DNA from: Sarcophilus harrisii | Lineage: Eukaryota > Chordata > Mammalia > Dasyuromorphia > Dasyuridae | Direction: 5' to 3' | DNA: 64,000 bases | Assembly: GCF_902635505.1 (NCBI RefSeq) | Contig: NC_045428.1 | Coordinates: 216,312,301 to 216,376,300, forward strand | Part shown: positions 34,215 through 46,874 of the stretch, piece after piece | Layout of the letters: every line of letters starts with the position of its first letter | How positions within the stretch are numbered: the stretch's first letter is position 1 | Program-made: the position numbers and the translations under genes | Notes under the pieces: generated by a model | Database searches by the model: none | Seen by the model: only the letters and a program-made list of their open reading frames with translations | What the model was told of the DNA's origin: nothing

Positions 34215-37200
34215 CCTCAACTGTCTGCACTTCCACTAACCAAATCACCTTGAGATGGCTCTGATTTATTTAAAATGGTGGTCTTTTGCCTCACAAAGAT
34301 TTGGTGCATGGGCTGGGAAATCTCCTTTCTTGGACTAGGGGCTCCCCTTTGGAAAGTAGGATCCAGCAAGCACTCAAGCTTTTCCTGAGGGACTCTCCAC
34401 TTAAAATCAATCTGAAAAATCCAGAGGATGTGGTGTGTGTTTTAAACAATATCCTATATCATTGGAGGGAAAAATAAGAATGCAATCAGTAATAAAGGGA
34501 CTTGTGAATGATGGATGAGTAAAACTTTGTATGTCACCTTTCAATGTCCCTATTTTGCCCCTTAAGAAATCACTTGAGACTTATGGATTAATACAAAACT
34601 TTGGGGGCAATAAGCAATTTAATGACATGTTAGAGAGCATAAGAAGGGAATAATCCCTAAAGGATTGGGGGACTGTTTAATTGCTGAGGAAAATGTTTAA
34701 AGGAAGTGGTTTTGTATAGGGAGGAGTGGGAAATGAATGTTTATCCCTAACCCCACTCTGTCTAAAACTCCAATATGTTCTAAAGAGGAAAAGATATTGG
34801 AGCAATAAAAAAAAAAACACTGAAGAATACTGGCAATTACATGATGGGAGGAAAATACTGAATAAGGCCATTACTGGGGAGATTTTAACTGTTTTATATT
34901 AAGGAAACCATTGGGGTGCTCAAGTAACGTGTGATATCTTTTTTAAAAATTTGGCTATAAAGGGATATGTACAACTGTAAAACAAATATCTATAAAATAT
35001 GTAATAGGTCTTGAGGAGGTTTCCTTCTAGAGGGATGGAGCCTGGCTCCAGAATATTTGAATTAGACTTTACCAAAAGGACACTAGTAGGAAAACTGAGT
35101 TATTTTTTTTTATTCATTTATAATGGATTATTTGATTGGATGGGTGGGTACTTTCTCCTGAGCACTGATACTTTCAAAAGTAAGTAAAATAACATTGGAA
35201 TAAATTATATCTAGGTATGGGTTGCTAAGAACTATTGAATTCTGATAATGGAGCATACTTTACCTCAAAGGTTTTATAAGAAATAAGGGAAGGGGGAGGG
35301 GAGGCTGCAAATTGAATGCCTCTGCCCTCATCAGGGAAAATCAAAGGAATGAATCAGGTTTTTAAGAAACAGATTACTAAATTGATGTTAGATGCTCAAT
35401 TGTTTTGAATGAAATGTTTGCCTATGCTTTGTTAAAGAAGATCTCTAATCTCTCCCTAGAAGAGATCTGGGGCTTTCCCCATATGAGATGGAGGGAAAAA
35501 GGAAATACCTTCCTTTGAGACAAAAAGGTTTTAAGAATTATATATATTGGCAATGTCCTTATCTTTTTTCAGTCCTTGGGAAACAAGAATGGCTGGCCCA
35601 GACAACACTTCTGGAGTTTGTAATTTCAGGAGACTGGGTGCCTTTTAAATCCTGGAAGGCTTGGAGTGAGAAGGACTTTATCAAATGTTACTGATGACCC
35701 AGACTGTGGTCTAGAGGCTGAGAAGAGGTGGTATCTACACTAAGGTTAAAGGACCTATGGAGGAAGTTAAGAATGGACTGTTGAGGATAATTTATAAATT
35801 GTAAAAATTGACTTTGCATTAGCACAGTTGAAAATGTTTTGAAGGGGGAGGAAAGTATATCAAAGAGTACATCTCACAGAAAAATCCTAATAATAATTGG
35901 GGTGAACAGGTAGGAACATCAAGCTTAGCCCCTCCACTGGGATTATCCCCTATTTGAAAGATTAATATTATTATTTTTTAAATCATCTTGTTGTTTAAAT
36001 CACCCCGGGAAAAGAATTTGTTTCAGCCCTGGGAAAAGAATTTGTTTAGGTTGTATAGTCTCCAAATAAGGAATAGATTTATTGTTAATCTATAAGTTTG
36101 CTATATAAAATGATTTTAATGTTTATCTAATACCAGGATGAATTTTTACTATAAAAAAGGGTCAAAGATGTCATATTTTTTAATTTTATCAAATTTGGTT
36201 TTAATTGGTCATATTGGGTCATTTTATTTGTACCCATTTGTACCCATTTATTTGTACCCATTATTTAAAGGAACTCTGAGAATAGTAGTTTTTGCTTTTG
36301 TCCCTTTGAACAGGTTTCTGCTATAGACAATATGCAATTTAGAATTTTTCTTCGTATTGAGCATTTTAAAAGCAAATGTTTTGTGCAGTGTTGAACTTAA
36401 AACCATTTACTTAGATATGAAAGATAACCTGTGAACTTTCCAGGATGAATTTCTTACTGTTATCAATGTAAGGTTATAGCCAATATTTATTTAGGATATG
36501 TGATTCTTGACAGCTAAATTCACCTGAAGCTTTGATTAATGAAACTTGCTATTTGATATAAAATCTCTTGGGACTGTAGCTGATATTATTTGGAGTTTTA
36601 AATTCAGGTATGATTGTATGATGGATCATCAAGCCAGTGATCCATCAACTGAAAGGAATATGTCACAAGCTACTCAGAAAAATGTTATCCTGAATTGTTA
36701 CAGGTGGAAGTTTGTATTTGGGCAATAATTTTAAAGAAAACCTTGGCTCTGCTTAAGGTGGAATTCTTCTGACTCAGTTTCCCAGTAGTGTTCTTTTGAA
36801 TAAGAACCCACCTGATTATTCCTGAGTCTGACTATAAGGTGGGATTGTTAATACATGAGTAATTGAAAACTGTGACAAATACCTGAAGTAAAACTGAGTT
36901 AAAGTTGTTTTATCCTGAATCATATATGTGCTCTCAGGTCAAGAACTGAAGGACCAATTTTGATGCTATTTAAATCATGTCCCTGCTTTTTTTCCTCTTA
37001 TGGCAAGTTTTTATAATCAGAGAAAATGGTCAGTAGAAGCCATGAGCACAATTCAAGTAATCTGAAAAATATGTAGTAATTATATCCTAAAGCAGGTAAG
37101 TAAATATTTGGCCTAGTCATCTATCTGTTGCTAGATGCATATGTCTATTTCTTTTAACGTTTCTGTTATTGCTGACTTTTGTGATAGGCATCTTTATTTG

Positions 37201-37867
37201 TGAAAGATTTCTATTCCAACTATGGGGGACATAACTGGTTGGAATGACAGGTAGCCCTGTTACCTTAGCCCAAAATGGGAGCTGGGATTATAAAATTCTA
37301 ATCAATAAGGAGATATCTGTGGAAGGCTATTCTCATAGCACCTGGGGTCCTCCTACTCCCAATATGATTAGAATGAAGATCAAAGAAGGGAGGAAACTGG
37401 ATGATTTCAAAGATTATATTCCCATGAGAAAAGACTATGTGCCTAGGAGAAAAGACTGACTATTGCCTTGATAAAAGATATAACCAAAGACATCAGAAAA
37501 TTAGTACATGTTCTGATTCAAACTTGGACCTCTCCTTTTAACACCTCTTGGTAGTCTTGGTTTGGAGGAGCATGGTAGAGACAGGCTTTATGGTTTTTTC
37601 AGGAGAACTTTTAAGGTTCAAGATAAAATAGTTTCATTCTGTTATTTGAGTGGGACTAGCTGAGTCCAGGACCACTCCTACTTAGCCTGAGCTGAAGATC
37701 AAGATTTCTATCCAACTCTATTGAGTTGGAGATTACTCCAAGGACACTCACTCAAATGGAAAATTTCTATTCAGTTCCAAAAATCTCTGTCTGATCTCAA
37801 CTCAAACTGCTCCCTAGACTCCAGCCAAAGTTTCAATTATAAACAGAGGCAACTTGAAGCTTATTCC
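34215..37867 (+). mobile_element. internal region of a broken class I (gamma-type) endogenous retrovirus
   Basis: A leader-like TTTGGTGCATGGGCTGG lies near 34302. Pol traces follow: integrase-core-like peptides (about 34.9-35.45 kb, with an SDNGAYF-type motif) and an integrase C-terminal-type stretch near 35.6-35.75 kb. Env would lie at 36-37.5 kb but I see no certain motif. Total internal length is about 3.6 kb against 7-8 kb for a full gamma-type provirus. It is a broken fossil with many breaks and large losses. Confidence 0.7.
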
Positions 37868-38180
37868 TTGCAGAGGCTCAAGCAAATTGCAAGGAACCTC
37901 TCTCTCCCCTTGGCATAGCTGTGACCCTCTGCCCACTGAAAAGACATTCTCTTTTCAATATTACTCCCTCTTTCTCTCACCTATTTCCCTAACAATATCC
38001 CCCTCTTTACCTCTCTGTTGGGATTTCTCTGCTAGATCTTTACTTCTCTGTTGTGAATTCACCACTAAAGAAGTCAGCCTGCAGAAGCTGACTAATAATA
38101 AACTTCTTTTGCCAGTTTAACTTTTCGGGTTCGTAAATTCATTTATGAAGGACCTGCGCCAACTTGAAGGGGTTCCCACA
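37868..38180 (+). mobile_element. 3' LTR (3' portion) of the class I endogenous retrovirus
   Basis: Pairs with 33911-34214. It contains the ATAATAAACTTC polyadenylation-type stretch (about 38094), then 'TTTTCGGGTTCGTAAATTC' and the terminal 'GGTTCCCACA'. Confidence 0.75.
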
Positions 38181-38965
38181 ACTCCCTGCCCTGTGCCAAA
38201 CCCCATCAGTTGGCTCTCTGACTGGAAATTGAGGGGAGCCGAACTTCATCATTTGGTTGCCTGACTGGAAAATGCTGAAATCTGGACAAGGTAAAAAAAG
38301 CTTTTCTTGTTGTTCCCTATTCTCTATAGTGGACACTCAAGCATGCCAGGTTAGGTTTGGGTTGTTGTTGGAGCCCCAGGCTCGAGCAGTATTCTCTCAG
38401 GGAGAATACCTGCTGTCTCTGACCAAAGGCATCCTTTTTGTCACTCTCTATCTCTAAGATATCTAGAGATGGATAAGGTGTTATAGAATTGGGGAACACT
38501 AGAGCTTTTTTTTTTTCCCTAGAAAAAATGAGGCAGAACACCCTTCCTACTAAAAATTCCTTCCTTGAGCAGAGAAATTCAGCTTGAGAAAAACCCCAAA
38601 ACTTGAAAGCTCAAGATAGCTGTTTAAATTTGCTGGAAGGGATTCAGACTCCCTCTACCCAACCCCTCTAGAGACTTTGCATCTCAGTGTACTCCTAAAG
38701 TCTCTTTTTCTCTCACCTGAATTAATCCTGTGACTGATTTTAACTTCTGCCCTCAGGCAGAAACTGCTGGCCGACACACTCCTGTGAAAGTGCCTCTTTC
38801 AAAGTCGAACTCCTCCCAGCCTAAGGAGAAACCTGGCTACTCTGGGGATCCCACTTAACTTTTTCAGGGGTCCAAGGCCACTATACCAAGGAAACTGGAG
38901 AAGCCAATTTTGAGCCCTCAAGTTTCTCCCTCTCTGCTGTTAGAAATAGCTATTGTTGACTCTTT

Positions 38966-39016
<51 letters not shown>

Positions 39017-39415
39017 TTTCTTTCTCACCTGAACTAAAACCTGGGACTCCCAACTCTTTTTCTTCTCCTCAGGGCAACTTCTGCCTTCTGGGAAAGACAC
39101 TCAGAGCAGAGGTGCCTCTTTCAATAGAAAACCCTCCCAGACTTAGGCCAGGAATTCTACAGGTTTGTGCTCTAGGTGTCATGGAAACTGTTTAAGGAAA
39201 TTCCCCAGTCCCTGTCCTAAGCTCAAGCAGGAGAAACACTGGAGGGACTGCCTTTCTATCACAACAACCAACACCTGGCGGCTGCTTGGTACAGGGGTTG
39301 AGCTGCCCCCCAGTGTCCTGCCTTCTGGCAGGCACCAAGCCCCAGTTCTCCCTTGCTCCATCACAACAGGCAAATACATGGCAGCCAGCAAGATGGGAGG
39401 GCTTCTCCTTGGTTA
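38181..39415 (+). mobile_element. ERV leader-like sequence beyond the right LTR
   Basis: After the LTR end comes 'ttggctctctgactggaaat' and then 'atttggttgcctgactggaa', resembling the leader that follows the left LTR. This suggests a second internal region 3' of the LTR, as after tandem integration or LTR recombination. A C/T-rich segment with two related blocks (38700-38830 and 39020-39160, sharing 'gtgcctctttcaa' and 'ctcccag') follows. No gag frame is recognisable. Confidence 0.5.
38967..39018 (+). repeat. (TC)n microsatellite
   Basis: Nearly pure TC dinucleotide run with one G interruption; the Arg/Glu frame on the minus strand is an artefact. Confidence 0.95.
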
Positions 39416-39699
39416 TTAATGGTTTTATATATATATAAAAAGGAAAAGTGGATCCTACTTAATTAAGATGTATTTTTTAAATTAAGGACAACTATAAATA
39501 TAGAAACTTTTTTTTCCTTCTAAATGCTGTCTCATAAAGTTTTTCAAGTTTGTTTGTTTATTTTTTAGTTAGCTTTTAACTTTGCAACCAACCTTAAGGA
39601 TTACTTTCCCAGAGTTCTAAAGGGTTATCAATGACAATGGATTCCTATGTTTCTAGGTTAAAACATAAACTTCTCTATTTAAAGTCTTATACAAATAGG
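39416..39699. other. unassigned sequence
   Basis: Nothing recognised. Confidence 0.35.
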
Positions 39700-39884
39700 C
39701 CACAATCTATCTCTCCAGCCTTCTTGGACATGGGTCCTCCTCCCATATTATACAATCCAGCCAAACTGTTCTCTCTGTTTTTCACAAGTGATATCCCGTC
39801 TCCTGTTTTTTATGCCTTTTCAGTTGTGCTATATGCATTCTCTCCTTATCTTATAGCTTCTCTGCTATTGAACACAACTCAAGG
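39700..39884 (+). repeat. L2-type LINE fragment
   Basis: 'caatctatctctccagcctt', 'atacaatccagccaaactg' and the following 'cctgttttttatgccttttc' resemble the L2 3' region. The match is partial. Confidence 0.5.
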
Positions 39885-40522
39885 TGTTGTGCCACAGTTT
39901 CCTTTTATTGTTCTGCCTCAGTTTCCCTAAATTGTCCTGCCTCAGTTTCCCTAAAGTGTTCTGCTTCAGTTTCCCTAAATTGTTCTGCCTCAGTTCCTTG
40001 AATTGTTCTGCCTTAATCTCCTTGGTTGCAATCCCCCTTTCCTATTCATTAGGACTAAGATAATTAGGACTGTGGAAATCTGGCCATCTGGCATTCCAAA
40101 AGAGTCATAAAACTCCAGATGTCCTATCTGAGATAGGATACCATATGGCATTCTCTACCTCTGTCTCTCCAGACTTCCTATCTCTAGCTGAATACCTCCT
40201 TAATTCCCAATTTGTAAGAATTTATGGTTCTACCCCCAACCTGTCAGAACCAAATTGATGGTCCCTTCCTGGAAATTCCTGCTCTCACCAGTGTTTGGTC
40301 TACACCCCTTGCCTTTGTCTCCCCTGATCTCTGGAGCCATATAAAAATCATTGGGAATCCCCAATTCGATGCTGAATTCTTTGAGTAGAAAGTCTAATTC
40401 AGTCCTGGGGGGGGGGGCAAATGGATTCTGATTTGCCTCCCAGAAAATCTCTCCTCAGAAACTCAAATAAAATATTAAAAACTCTCTAATCCCTATCTTG
40501 CCTCAGTTTCTCCAGAATTACA
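39885..40522 (+). mobile_element. LTR of an endogenous retrovirus with tandem repeats in U3
   Basis: Starts TGTTGTGCCACAG and ends CCAGAATTACA (about 638 bp). It carries CATATAAAA near 40340 (TATA box) and AAATAAAATATT near 40467 (polyadenylation). A 24-bp array lies near its 5' end, and 'cttgcctcagtttctcc' recurs at the 3' end. No matching target duplication was found. Confidence 0.7.
39908..40025 (+). repeat. 24-bp tandem repeat, five units
   Basis: Units of 24, 24, 24, 23 and 23 bases built on TTGTTCTGCCTCAGTTTCCC. The first three differ at only a few positions. Confidence 0.93.
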
Positions 40523-40611
40523 AAGCAAACTGCTACATCAGGCTTTTCTAACCATCTCCTTCCCCCCCCCCAAAAAAAAATGCAAGTGCCTTCCCATCAA
40601 AATATGGTTGG

Positions 40612-41045
40612 TTGGTTCTTTGATTGTTGTCCTTTGTACTTGAAGAGAACCAAAATGACAACATTGTTAGGAGTTGAGTTACATATGTCCAACTATGGGT
40701 GGTCAGACTAATACAAGCTCAGAATGCTCTGCCACAGGTCAGACACAAATAGTCCCTATGAACATTTGGGATGGCTTTTTTTAACTTTGCACATCTCCCG
40801 TTTCTTCTAAGCTAATTCAATTCTGCTTTGCTCACAGGGTACAGCACTTTCTCTGATGGAGGGCATGCCATCGTGCTGGGTGGCCCTGTGCCAGTGTTGT
40901 CCATGTCATACCATCAATTCTGAAGTTCTTAAAAGAGACCTTGAATGTGTCCTTGTATCACTTTTTCTGAGCACCTTGTGAGCACTTGCCCTGTGTGAGT
41001 TCTCCATAAAATAGTCTTTATGATAAGTGTACATTTGGCATGAGT
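40612..41045 (-). mobile_element. RTE-type LINE, ORF C-terminus and 3' end
   Basis: On the minus strand a decayed reading gives MPNVHLS, then RLFYGELTQGKCSQG, then YKDTFKVSFKNF and TWTTLAQGHPARW. Further on, a CLTCGRAF...H...T zinc-finger-like stretch follows. This order (RLFYGEL, KDTLK, WETLA, C2H2 finger) is the usual end of RTE-like vertebrate LINE proteins. At least three stops break it. The 3' tail is GGACAACAATC. The fragment at 19855 belongs to the same family. Confidence 0.75.
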
Positions 41046-41129
41046 TTAACTACTTGTATATATTTGTATATATTCATTTCATATTTATAATATATATTAT
41101 TTCTATAATGTACTTGCTTTTATGGTATT

Positions 41130-41265
41130 TATGATGAAGAACTATTTCCATTCTTTGTATTTGTAGCCTCAATATCTGGTACAGAGCCTAGCATCCATTA
41201 GGTGCTTAAGAAATAATTATTAAATGGTTGTTTGAATGAGTAATTGAATGAGCATACATTCTTGT
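41130..41265 (+). repeat. L2-type LINE 3' end
   Basis: 'ttctttgtatttgtagcctc', 'tacagagcctagcatccatt' and 'taggtgcttaagaaataatt' form the usual L2 ending. Confidence 0.7.
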
Positions 41266-42769
41266 CTTCCAAGCAATTAAACTTGGATAGGAATTACATC
41301 TATTTTGTGAGTGACTAAATCTCTTGGTCATTCAAAACATTTTTTGACCACTTGATCCTCATCTTCTAATAAAATGATCTGGAGAGGAAGGGAAAAGACT
41401 GAACCTACATATAAATGTATCTGAAAAAAGTTTCAACAGTGATTTCTGAATGTGCAGTATTTAGTCTTGTCCCAGATTTCATCTTGACTCAAATATAATC
41501 TGCAAATAAACAGTAGTAAATAAAATAAGTCAATTACAAAAGGTAAATCCAAGAGGAGTCAGTTAGATAAAGCTGTTTCTTTGTATGTAAAGAAACAGCA
41601 AAAGCTGTTTTTGTCCCTACTACATAGTCATTTCTTAATCACAAACCAAAACCTTCTGAAAATCTAGCATATGTATTTGGTCTGAATGTGTTTTCCTCAA
41701 TCAGAAATGCTCTCTCAATTTCCCTTTTGGGTTATTTAAGGACAATGATTCAATCCAAATGGTCGGGATCAAATTATATTCTTGGGGTTATCTAATTGCT
41801 AAAAGGGAATTTTCAAAAGGAAAAGCATGTGTGGTTGGGGCCTCGATATACTTTCCCCAAACAAGTGAGGTAGACCTCATGATACAGCTCCAGAGACAGC
41901 CCTTCCTCCTTCTGCTAACTCAAAAAAGAACTGATGTTCAATCAAATGAAGCAGGCAGTTTTTTATTGGAGGAACTAAAAAAGTCATCCAATTTATAGAC
42001 TGCTAAACCCATTATATCACATAATGATGAATATTGTAACTTACTGTATTTTTCTTTGCTAACTTTTTTTCTGCACCCTGCAGTTTTTCTTATTTAGAAA
42101 TAACATAGTATTTTTATCTTTCTCCCACAATCCATCTTAACTTTATTAAACTGAGTAAAAATGTAGATTTTCCTGCAGTTTGAACAGAAGAGACTTTTCC
42201 ATTAGTATTCAAGTTCTCCCTAAAGTGACCATCAAGTTATATCACAATTTAAATATGTATAAATGTTAATGTGCCTTGGAAAAATATGGTTGGAACCAAT
42301 GTAACTGATGCACCAATAAATAGCTTTTATTACAGAAATTTCTTCCCTTGAAAAGCTTTTCTGTTTATATTCATTTAAGAGAATAGTGTAGGACACAATA
42401 CTACTAATCATACTCCAAAGAGCCCAATAGAATGGATCATGGAAAAAACAAATAATAGAACCTAATTTCCTCCAAGAAAGATACTAAAATTGAACCACAT
42501 TTCAATGGGAGATCATACTCTACTTAAAATAACTCAGAAAAAAAAATAATGCAGCTATATCTAATTGTGTGTTCTAATCTGAAATTCTCACTAACTTTCT
42601 AATTCTGCACAATTTAGTAATAGTTCACCCCAGATATTTTCACACTTACATGTAATACAATTAAATTAATTCAGAATTCAGATGAGAATTCAAGGAACAG
42701 CTGTTAATATTTCAATGTAAACTTGATTAAATATGAATGATATAGTATGCTACAAATCTCTTCTTGGCC
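41266..42769. other. unassigned intergenic sequence
   Basis: No gene. The 79-residue frame at 41759-41998 resembles no protein I know and has no splice context. Confidence 0.4.
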
Positions 42770-43515
42770 TTGTGTTAATGTCAGTGTTAATGACCTTGGA
42801 TATAGGTATACTTAGCATGCTTATCAAATCTGTATATGATGCAAAACTTGGAGAGAACTTGCTTCAGTAGATTAACTGAAGGAAAGAGAATTGGGACATA
42901 AGCAAGGTCTTACACTCAAATTTGAAAAATGAATTTTATGAGTACTTTACAAGCTCCATACAGTAGACAGAAAAGCTAATGGAATTCAAGGTCATATTAA
43001 GAGAAACACTCTGCCCCAGTCAAACTACATCTGGAGTACTCTGTTCAATTCCCAGTTCTGAATTTAGAAAGACATTGACAAACTAGAGAATGACATAGGA
43101 CAATCAGGATAAAATATTTCAATTCAATGTTATGTGGTCATTAGTTAAAGGAAATTGGAATGTTTAGCCTAGAAAAAAGAAGGCAGAGAGGAAACATGAT
43201 AATCCTGTTTAAATATCTGAAGGGTTCTTTTGTTGGAAGAGGGATTAGATTTGTTCTGTTTGGTTCTGGAGGATAAAACCAGGAAAATGAAGCAAATTTA
43301 AGCTTAATTTAAAAAAAAAAATTCTAACAATCCAAAAGCAGAATAAGCTGTCTTTAGAAGTGGTAGGTTTCTTCTCCTCAGACATCTTTAAATAGAAATA
43401 TAATGGCCACTTTTTAGAGAATGTTATAACAAGAATTTTTTTTAGAAACAGGTTGAACTGGAGGGCCAATGAGGTTCCTTACAACTCCAACTTCCAATTC
43501 TATGATTTTATAATT
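42770..43515 (+). mobile_element. CR1/L3-type LINE 3' region
   Basis: 'catctggagtactctgttca', 'aatgtttagcctagaaaaaa', 'tttaaatatctgaagggttc' and 'ttgaactggagggccaatga' follow the order of the CR1 3' end known from bird and mammal genomes, finishing 'ccaattctatgatttt'. Confidence 0.85.
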
Positions 43516-46426
43516 TATTCTTATGGCAGTAGTGGGTTTTTTTAAAAATGTAATCTGCTAATTTACTAATTCATTTTGAAATTCACCCAAAGAAAAATAA
43601 ATATCTGAGGACTAAATGAGACATGATCATTTGGACCAAGCACACACATTTCACAGTCCCTCTCCTCCTCCCCTGAAAATAGACATAATTTTACTAATGA
43701 AGGAGGGAAGGAATGGGTTGTTACATAAAAACTTATAAATACATGGACTTTCAGGAAAATTACTACCATGATATAAATATGTAAATCTATCATAAGACAT
43801 CTACAAATTTAGAACATAAGTTTTACAATAACACTAAAAACAAATATATAAACATTATTGCAAAACAGGATTACATTATCTATTAGTACCTTCCCTAGGA
43901 CCTCTTGTGCTTATACAATACAAAATCATAGAGGTGAAAAAAGAGTGAGAGAAATAGAGTTAAATACAGAAAGAGCCTGTGGCATTGACAAGCAGAGATT
44001 TTTTTTTTTGCTTGCTAGAAAGGAAAGAGGGGATTATGTGCCTCTTCCCTATATCCTTTCCACTACTTCCAGTTTTTGTAAGGGTACAACAAAAATTACT
44101 TTCCTATTTGCTTGGCTCTCTTCAGATTCCGGTGAGAGTAGGAAACAAAATCACATCTTGTGCATTTCAAATTCTATGTCAAATTTCATGGTCATTGGGG
44201 ATGGTGCCCAGTTTTAAAGAACATGTTGCTTTGAAATAAATAAGAGCATGTCCTGGTAAAAGCAGAAAAGGTTGTCTTTAAAATTCAGTCACATAGCACA
44301 TGCTGAAACCAGATTTTTGCAAAAAAAAATACTTATTTATATCTGGAGTTGGAGCAAAGAGTGAACATTATTATTGCTTTCTACACAGTCTCCAAAGAGT
44401 TAGAAGATCAATGATAGCTTTGTCCTGCTAGATTGTTCTGTCATGGTAATATATTAGCTGATGTTAATATTGTCTACTTTTTTCTCATCCTCAGTGTTTA
44501 CACATCATCTTCCTATACCAAAAGGCCAAAAGATCTCTTATAGGACTTAAAGACTTGTGCAAGATTAAAATATATTCATTCTTCTCAATTGAATTGACTT
44601 AAATCCAAGTCTTCTGACTATAAACCTAGAGCTCAGAGTAAGGTAAATATTATACCATCAATTCATAAATGAGAAAGAGATTAAGCAAAGTTAAATATCA
44701 TAATTTATAGTTAATCATAGGCAGAGCCAGACCTCAAATCCACATATAGTAATTCCAAGTTCATTGTTCTTTCTATTATAACAGAATGTCAGAAAGCTTA
44801 TTTTAAGGGCAGACTCAAAAATCTCATGTTTGTTTTGTATCTCTTTTTGAGGACAATGGGCTCTCAGTAAATGCCCTTGTTAATGTCCAAAGAAATATTA
44901 ACCTAATGTTAATACTTCTTACAAAGGATATAAAGAAAAAGATAAAAAGTCAAAGAAAACCACTATGTAGAAATCTTAGCAATGAGATCTTTTCATGTAT
45001 TAATCTAACAGTGTCTGTTATTTGCAAAGCACCTTCCATACTGCATGTTTTCAAAGATAGTATATTGAGCAAATGTGGGAAACACAGGAAAGACTCTAAG
45101 TAAAAGCTAGCACTTGAGTTAACCTTGAAAAAAGGTAAGGGTTTTAAGGGATGTAAAAGAAAAGAGAGAGCAGGTGTGTGAGCCAGGTTTTACAGTTTCA
45201 GTGATGGGTGGGAGAATGTTGCTTTGAAACAGTATTGAAAAAGGAATAAAGAAGTAAGTCTAAAATGGTAAAAGAAATCTAAAGGATAGAGAACTTTAAA
45301 TACTAAGTTGAGGAGCTTCCTTTATTTTGAGGGATAATAAGAAGCTACTAAAGATTTCTGAACAAGAACACATCATCAGTATATATTAAATTTTGAGCCA
45401 TTTAAAAAATACATTTGCATTTAATGTGAGTTACAAACTTTATCAAGTATTATTCATAAACGTATGTGTAACATTCTTTGTTCTATCATTTAAGTAGATC
45501 ATACTCACATCCATTGAGGGCATAAATTCAGTTCCAAATTTAAACAGTGATGAAAATAAGAATAAAACTTTACTTGTCTAGGATGCATGAATTTCCAGAG
45601 AGAGAAGAAAAGGGATAGAAGAAAAGGGATATATTCATACTTAGGCTCATGCCTTAAGAACTTTTCTATTTCTTCATCCTCAGGATTATGTGGCTCACAG
45701 ATCATGGATTGAAAAATAGCCTACTTGATCAACAAATCAAAATATACTTATTTAGTTAGTGCTTATAATGTATCAATTTGCTTGTATTTCTATCCACACT
45801 GTGATGCAGCCTTTAAATTCATGTTTTATAGTCTGGGTTTACAAACAAGAGGCAAATAAAAAAGTTAGTAGGCAAAATTTGAGTCAATTAGGACTCAAAC
45901 AATGACTAAATGGGGCTTGGTGTGGAACCTATTGGTGATCAATGAGAATTAAATTGGTTTTAGTTTAAGTAAGGACTAAGCCTTTGATTCTGACACAGAA
46001 TCAAACTAAAGGCAAGTTATTTAACTTCTCTCTGTCTCTCAGACACTGATGAACAAATTGATAGAAATCACTAGTGTTGACCAAAAACAAAATAAATCTC
46101 TTTCATAGTAGGCCTTTAATTAACATAATAGATCAATTGGTCTCCAACCCAGGAAGACTTGAATTCAAATCTTAACTAATTCAAGTAGATATTAGATTTC
46201 TGCTTTGTTTTTTTTTTTAACCTTTCATACTTCAATTTAACTTTCAACTAATTTTCTCAATTAGGAAGAAAGTGTGTTGAATAGCAGTTCATATAAGAAC
46301 ATAAGATGCTTGACAGAATTCTAACTATAAATTCATAAATTATCACTCTGGGTTGTCAATAAAGCTTCTTTATCATTGACCTCATGAATCAATTTACCAA
46401 AGCATCATCTCATGTGGATGAGTTTA
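43516..46426. other. unassigned intergenic sequence
   Basis: No gene or large repeat recognised over 2.9 kb. Overlapping 119- and 86-residue frames at 43.86-44.24 kb are unsupported. Possible MIR traces near 44.65-44.76 and 45.99 kb. Confidence 0.45.
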
Positions 46427-46442
46427 TAAAAACTGAATTTTA

Positions 46443-46795
46443 TTTTATTTTTTTTAAATAACTTTTTATTGACAGAACCCATGACAGGGTAAATTTTTAC
46501 AACATTATCCCTTACACTCACTTCTGTTCCGATTTTTCCCCTCTCTCCCTCCACCCCTTCCCCCAGATGTCAAGCAGTCCTATACATGTTAAATAGGTTA
46601 CAGTATATCCTAGATACAATATATGTGTGCAGAACCAAACAGTTCTCTTGTTGGACAGGGAGAACTGGATTCAGAAGGTAAAAATAACCCGGGAAGAAAA
46701 ACAAAAATGCAAGCAGTTTACGTTCATTTCCCAGTGTTCTTTCTTTGGGTGTAGCTGCTTCTGTCCATCCATGATCATTTGAAACTGAGTTAGAT
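46443..46795 (-). mobile_element. young 5'-truncated L1, minus strand, with target duplication
   Basis: A 353-bp L1 3' end flanked by a perfect 16-bp duplication 'taaaaactgaatttta' (46427-46442 and 46796-46811). Its 3' UTR closely matches that of 22768-24603 in reverse. Confidence 0.96.
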
Positions 46796-46874
46796 TAAAA
46801 ACTGAATTTTAAAGATGAGGTCTAAATTATGGAACATGAATTATTTCCTTTTTAAGAAAAACTCAAGTCTGTGA

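Noticed and set aside
35488-37459. Small open frames in the 34-37.5 kb region as host genes.
   Set aside because: They lie between paired LTRs and next to integrase-like traces; treated as parts of a broken endogenous retrovirus.
38918-39100. Minus-strand frame rich in Arg-Glu repeats.
   Set aside because: It is only the translation of the (TC)n microsatellite.
39908-40025. Tandem 24-bp units considered as a CRISPR-like array.
   Set aside because: There are no unique spacers, and the array is in an LTR of a mammalian genome.
43858-44239. Overlapping 119- and 86-codon frames on the plus strand.
   Set aside because: No recognisable domain, no splice or promoter context, and the two overlap in different frames.
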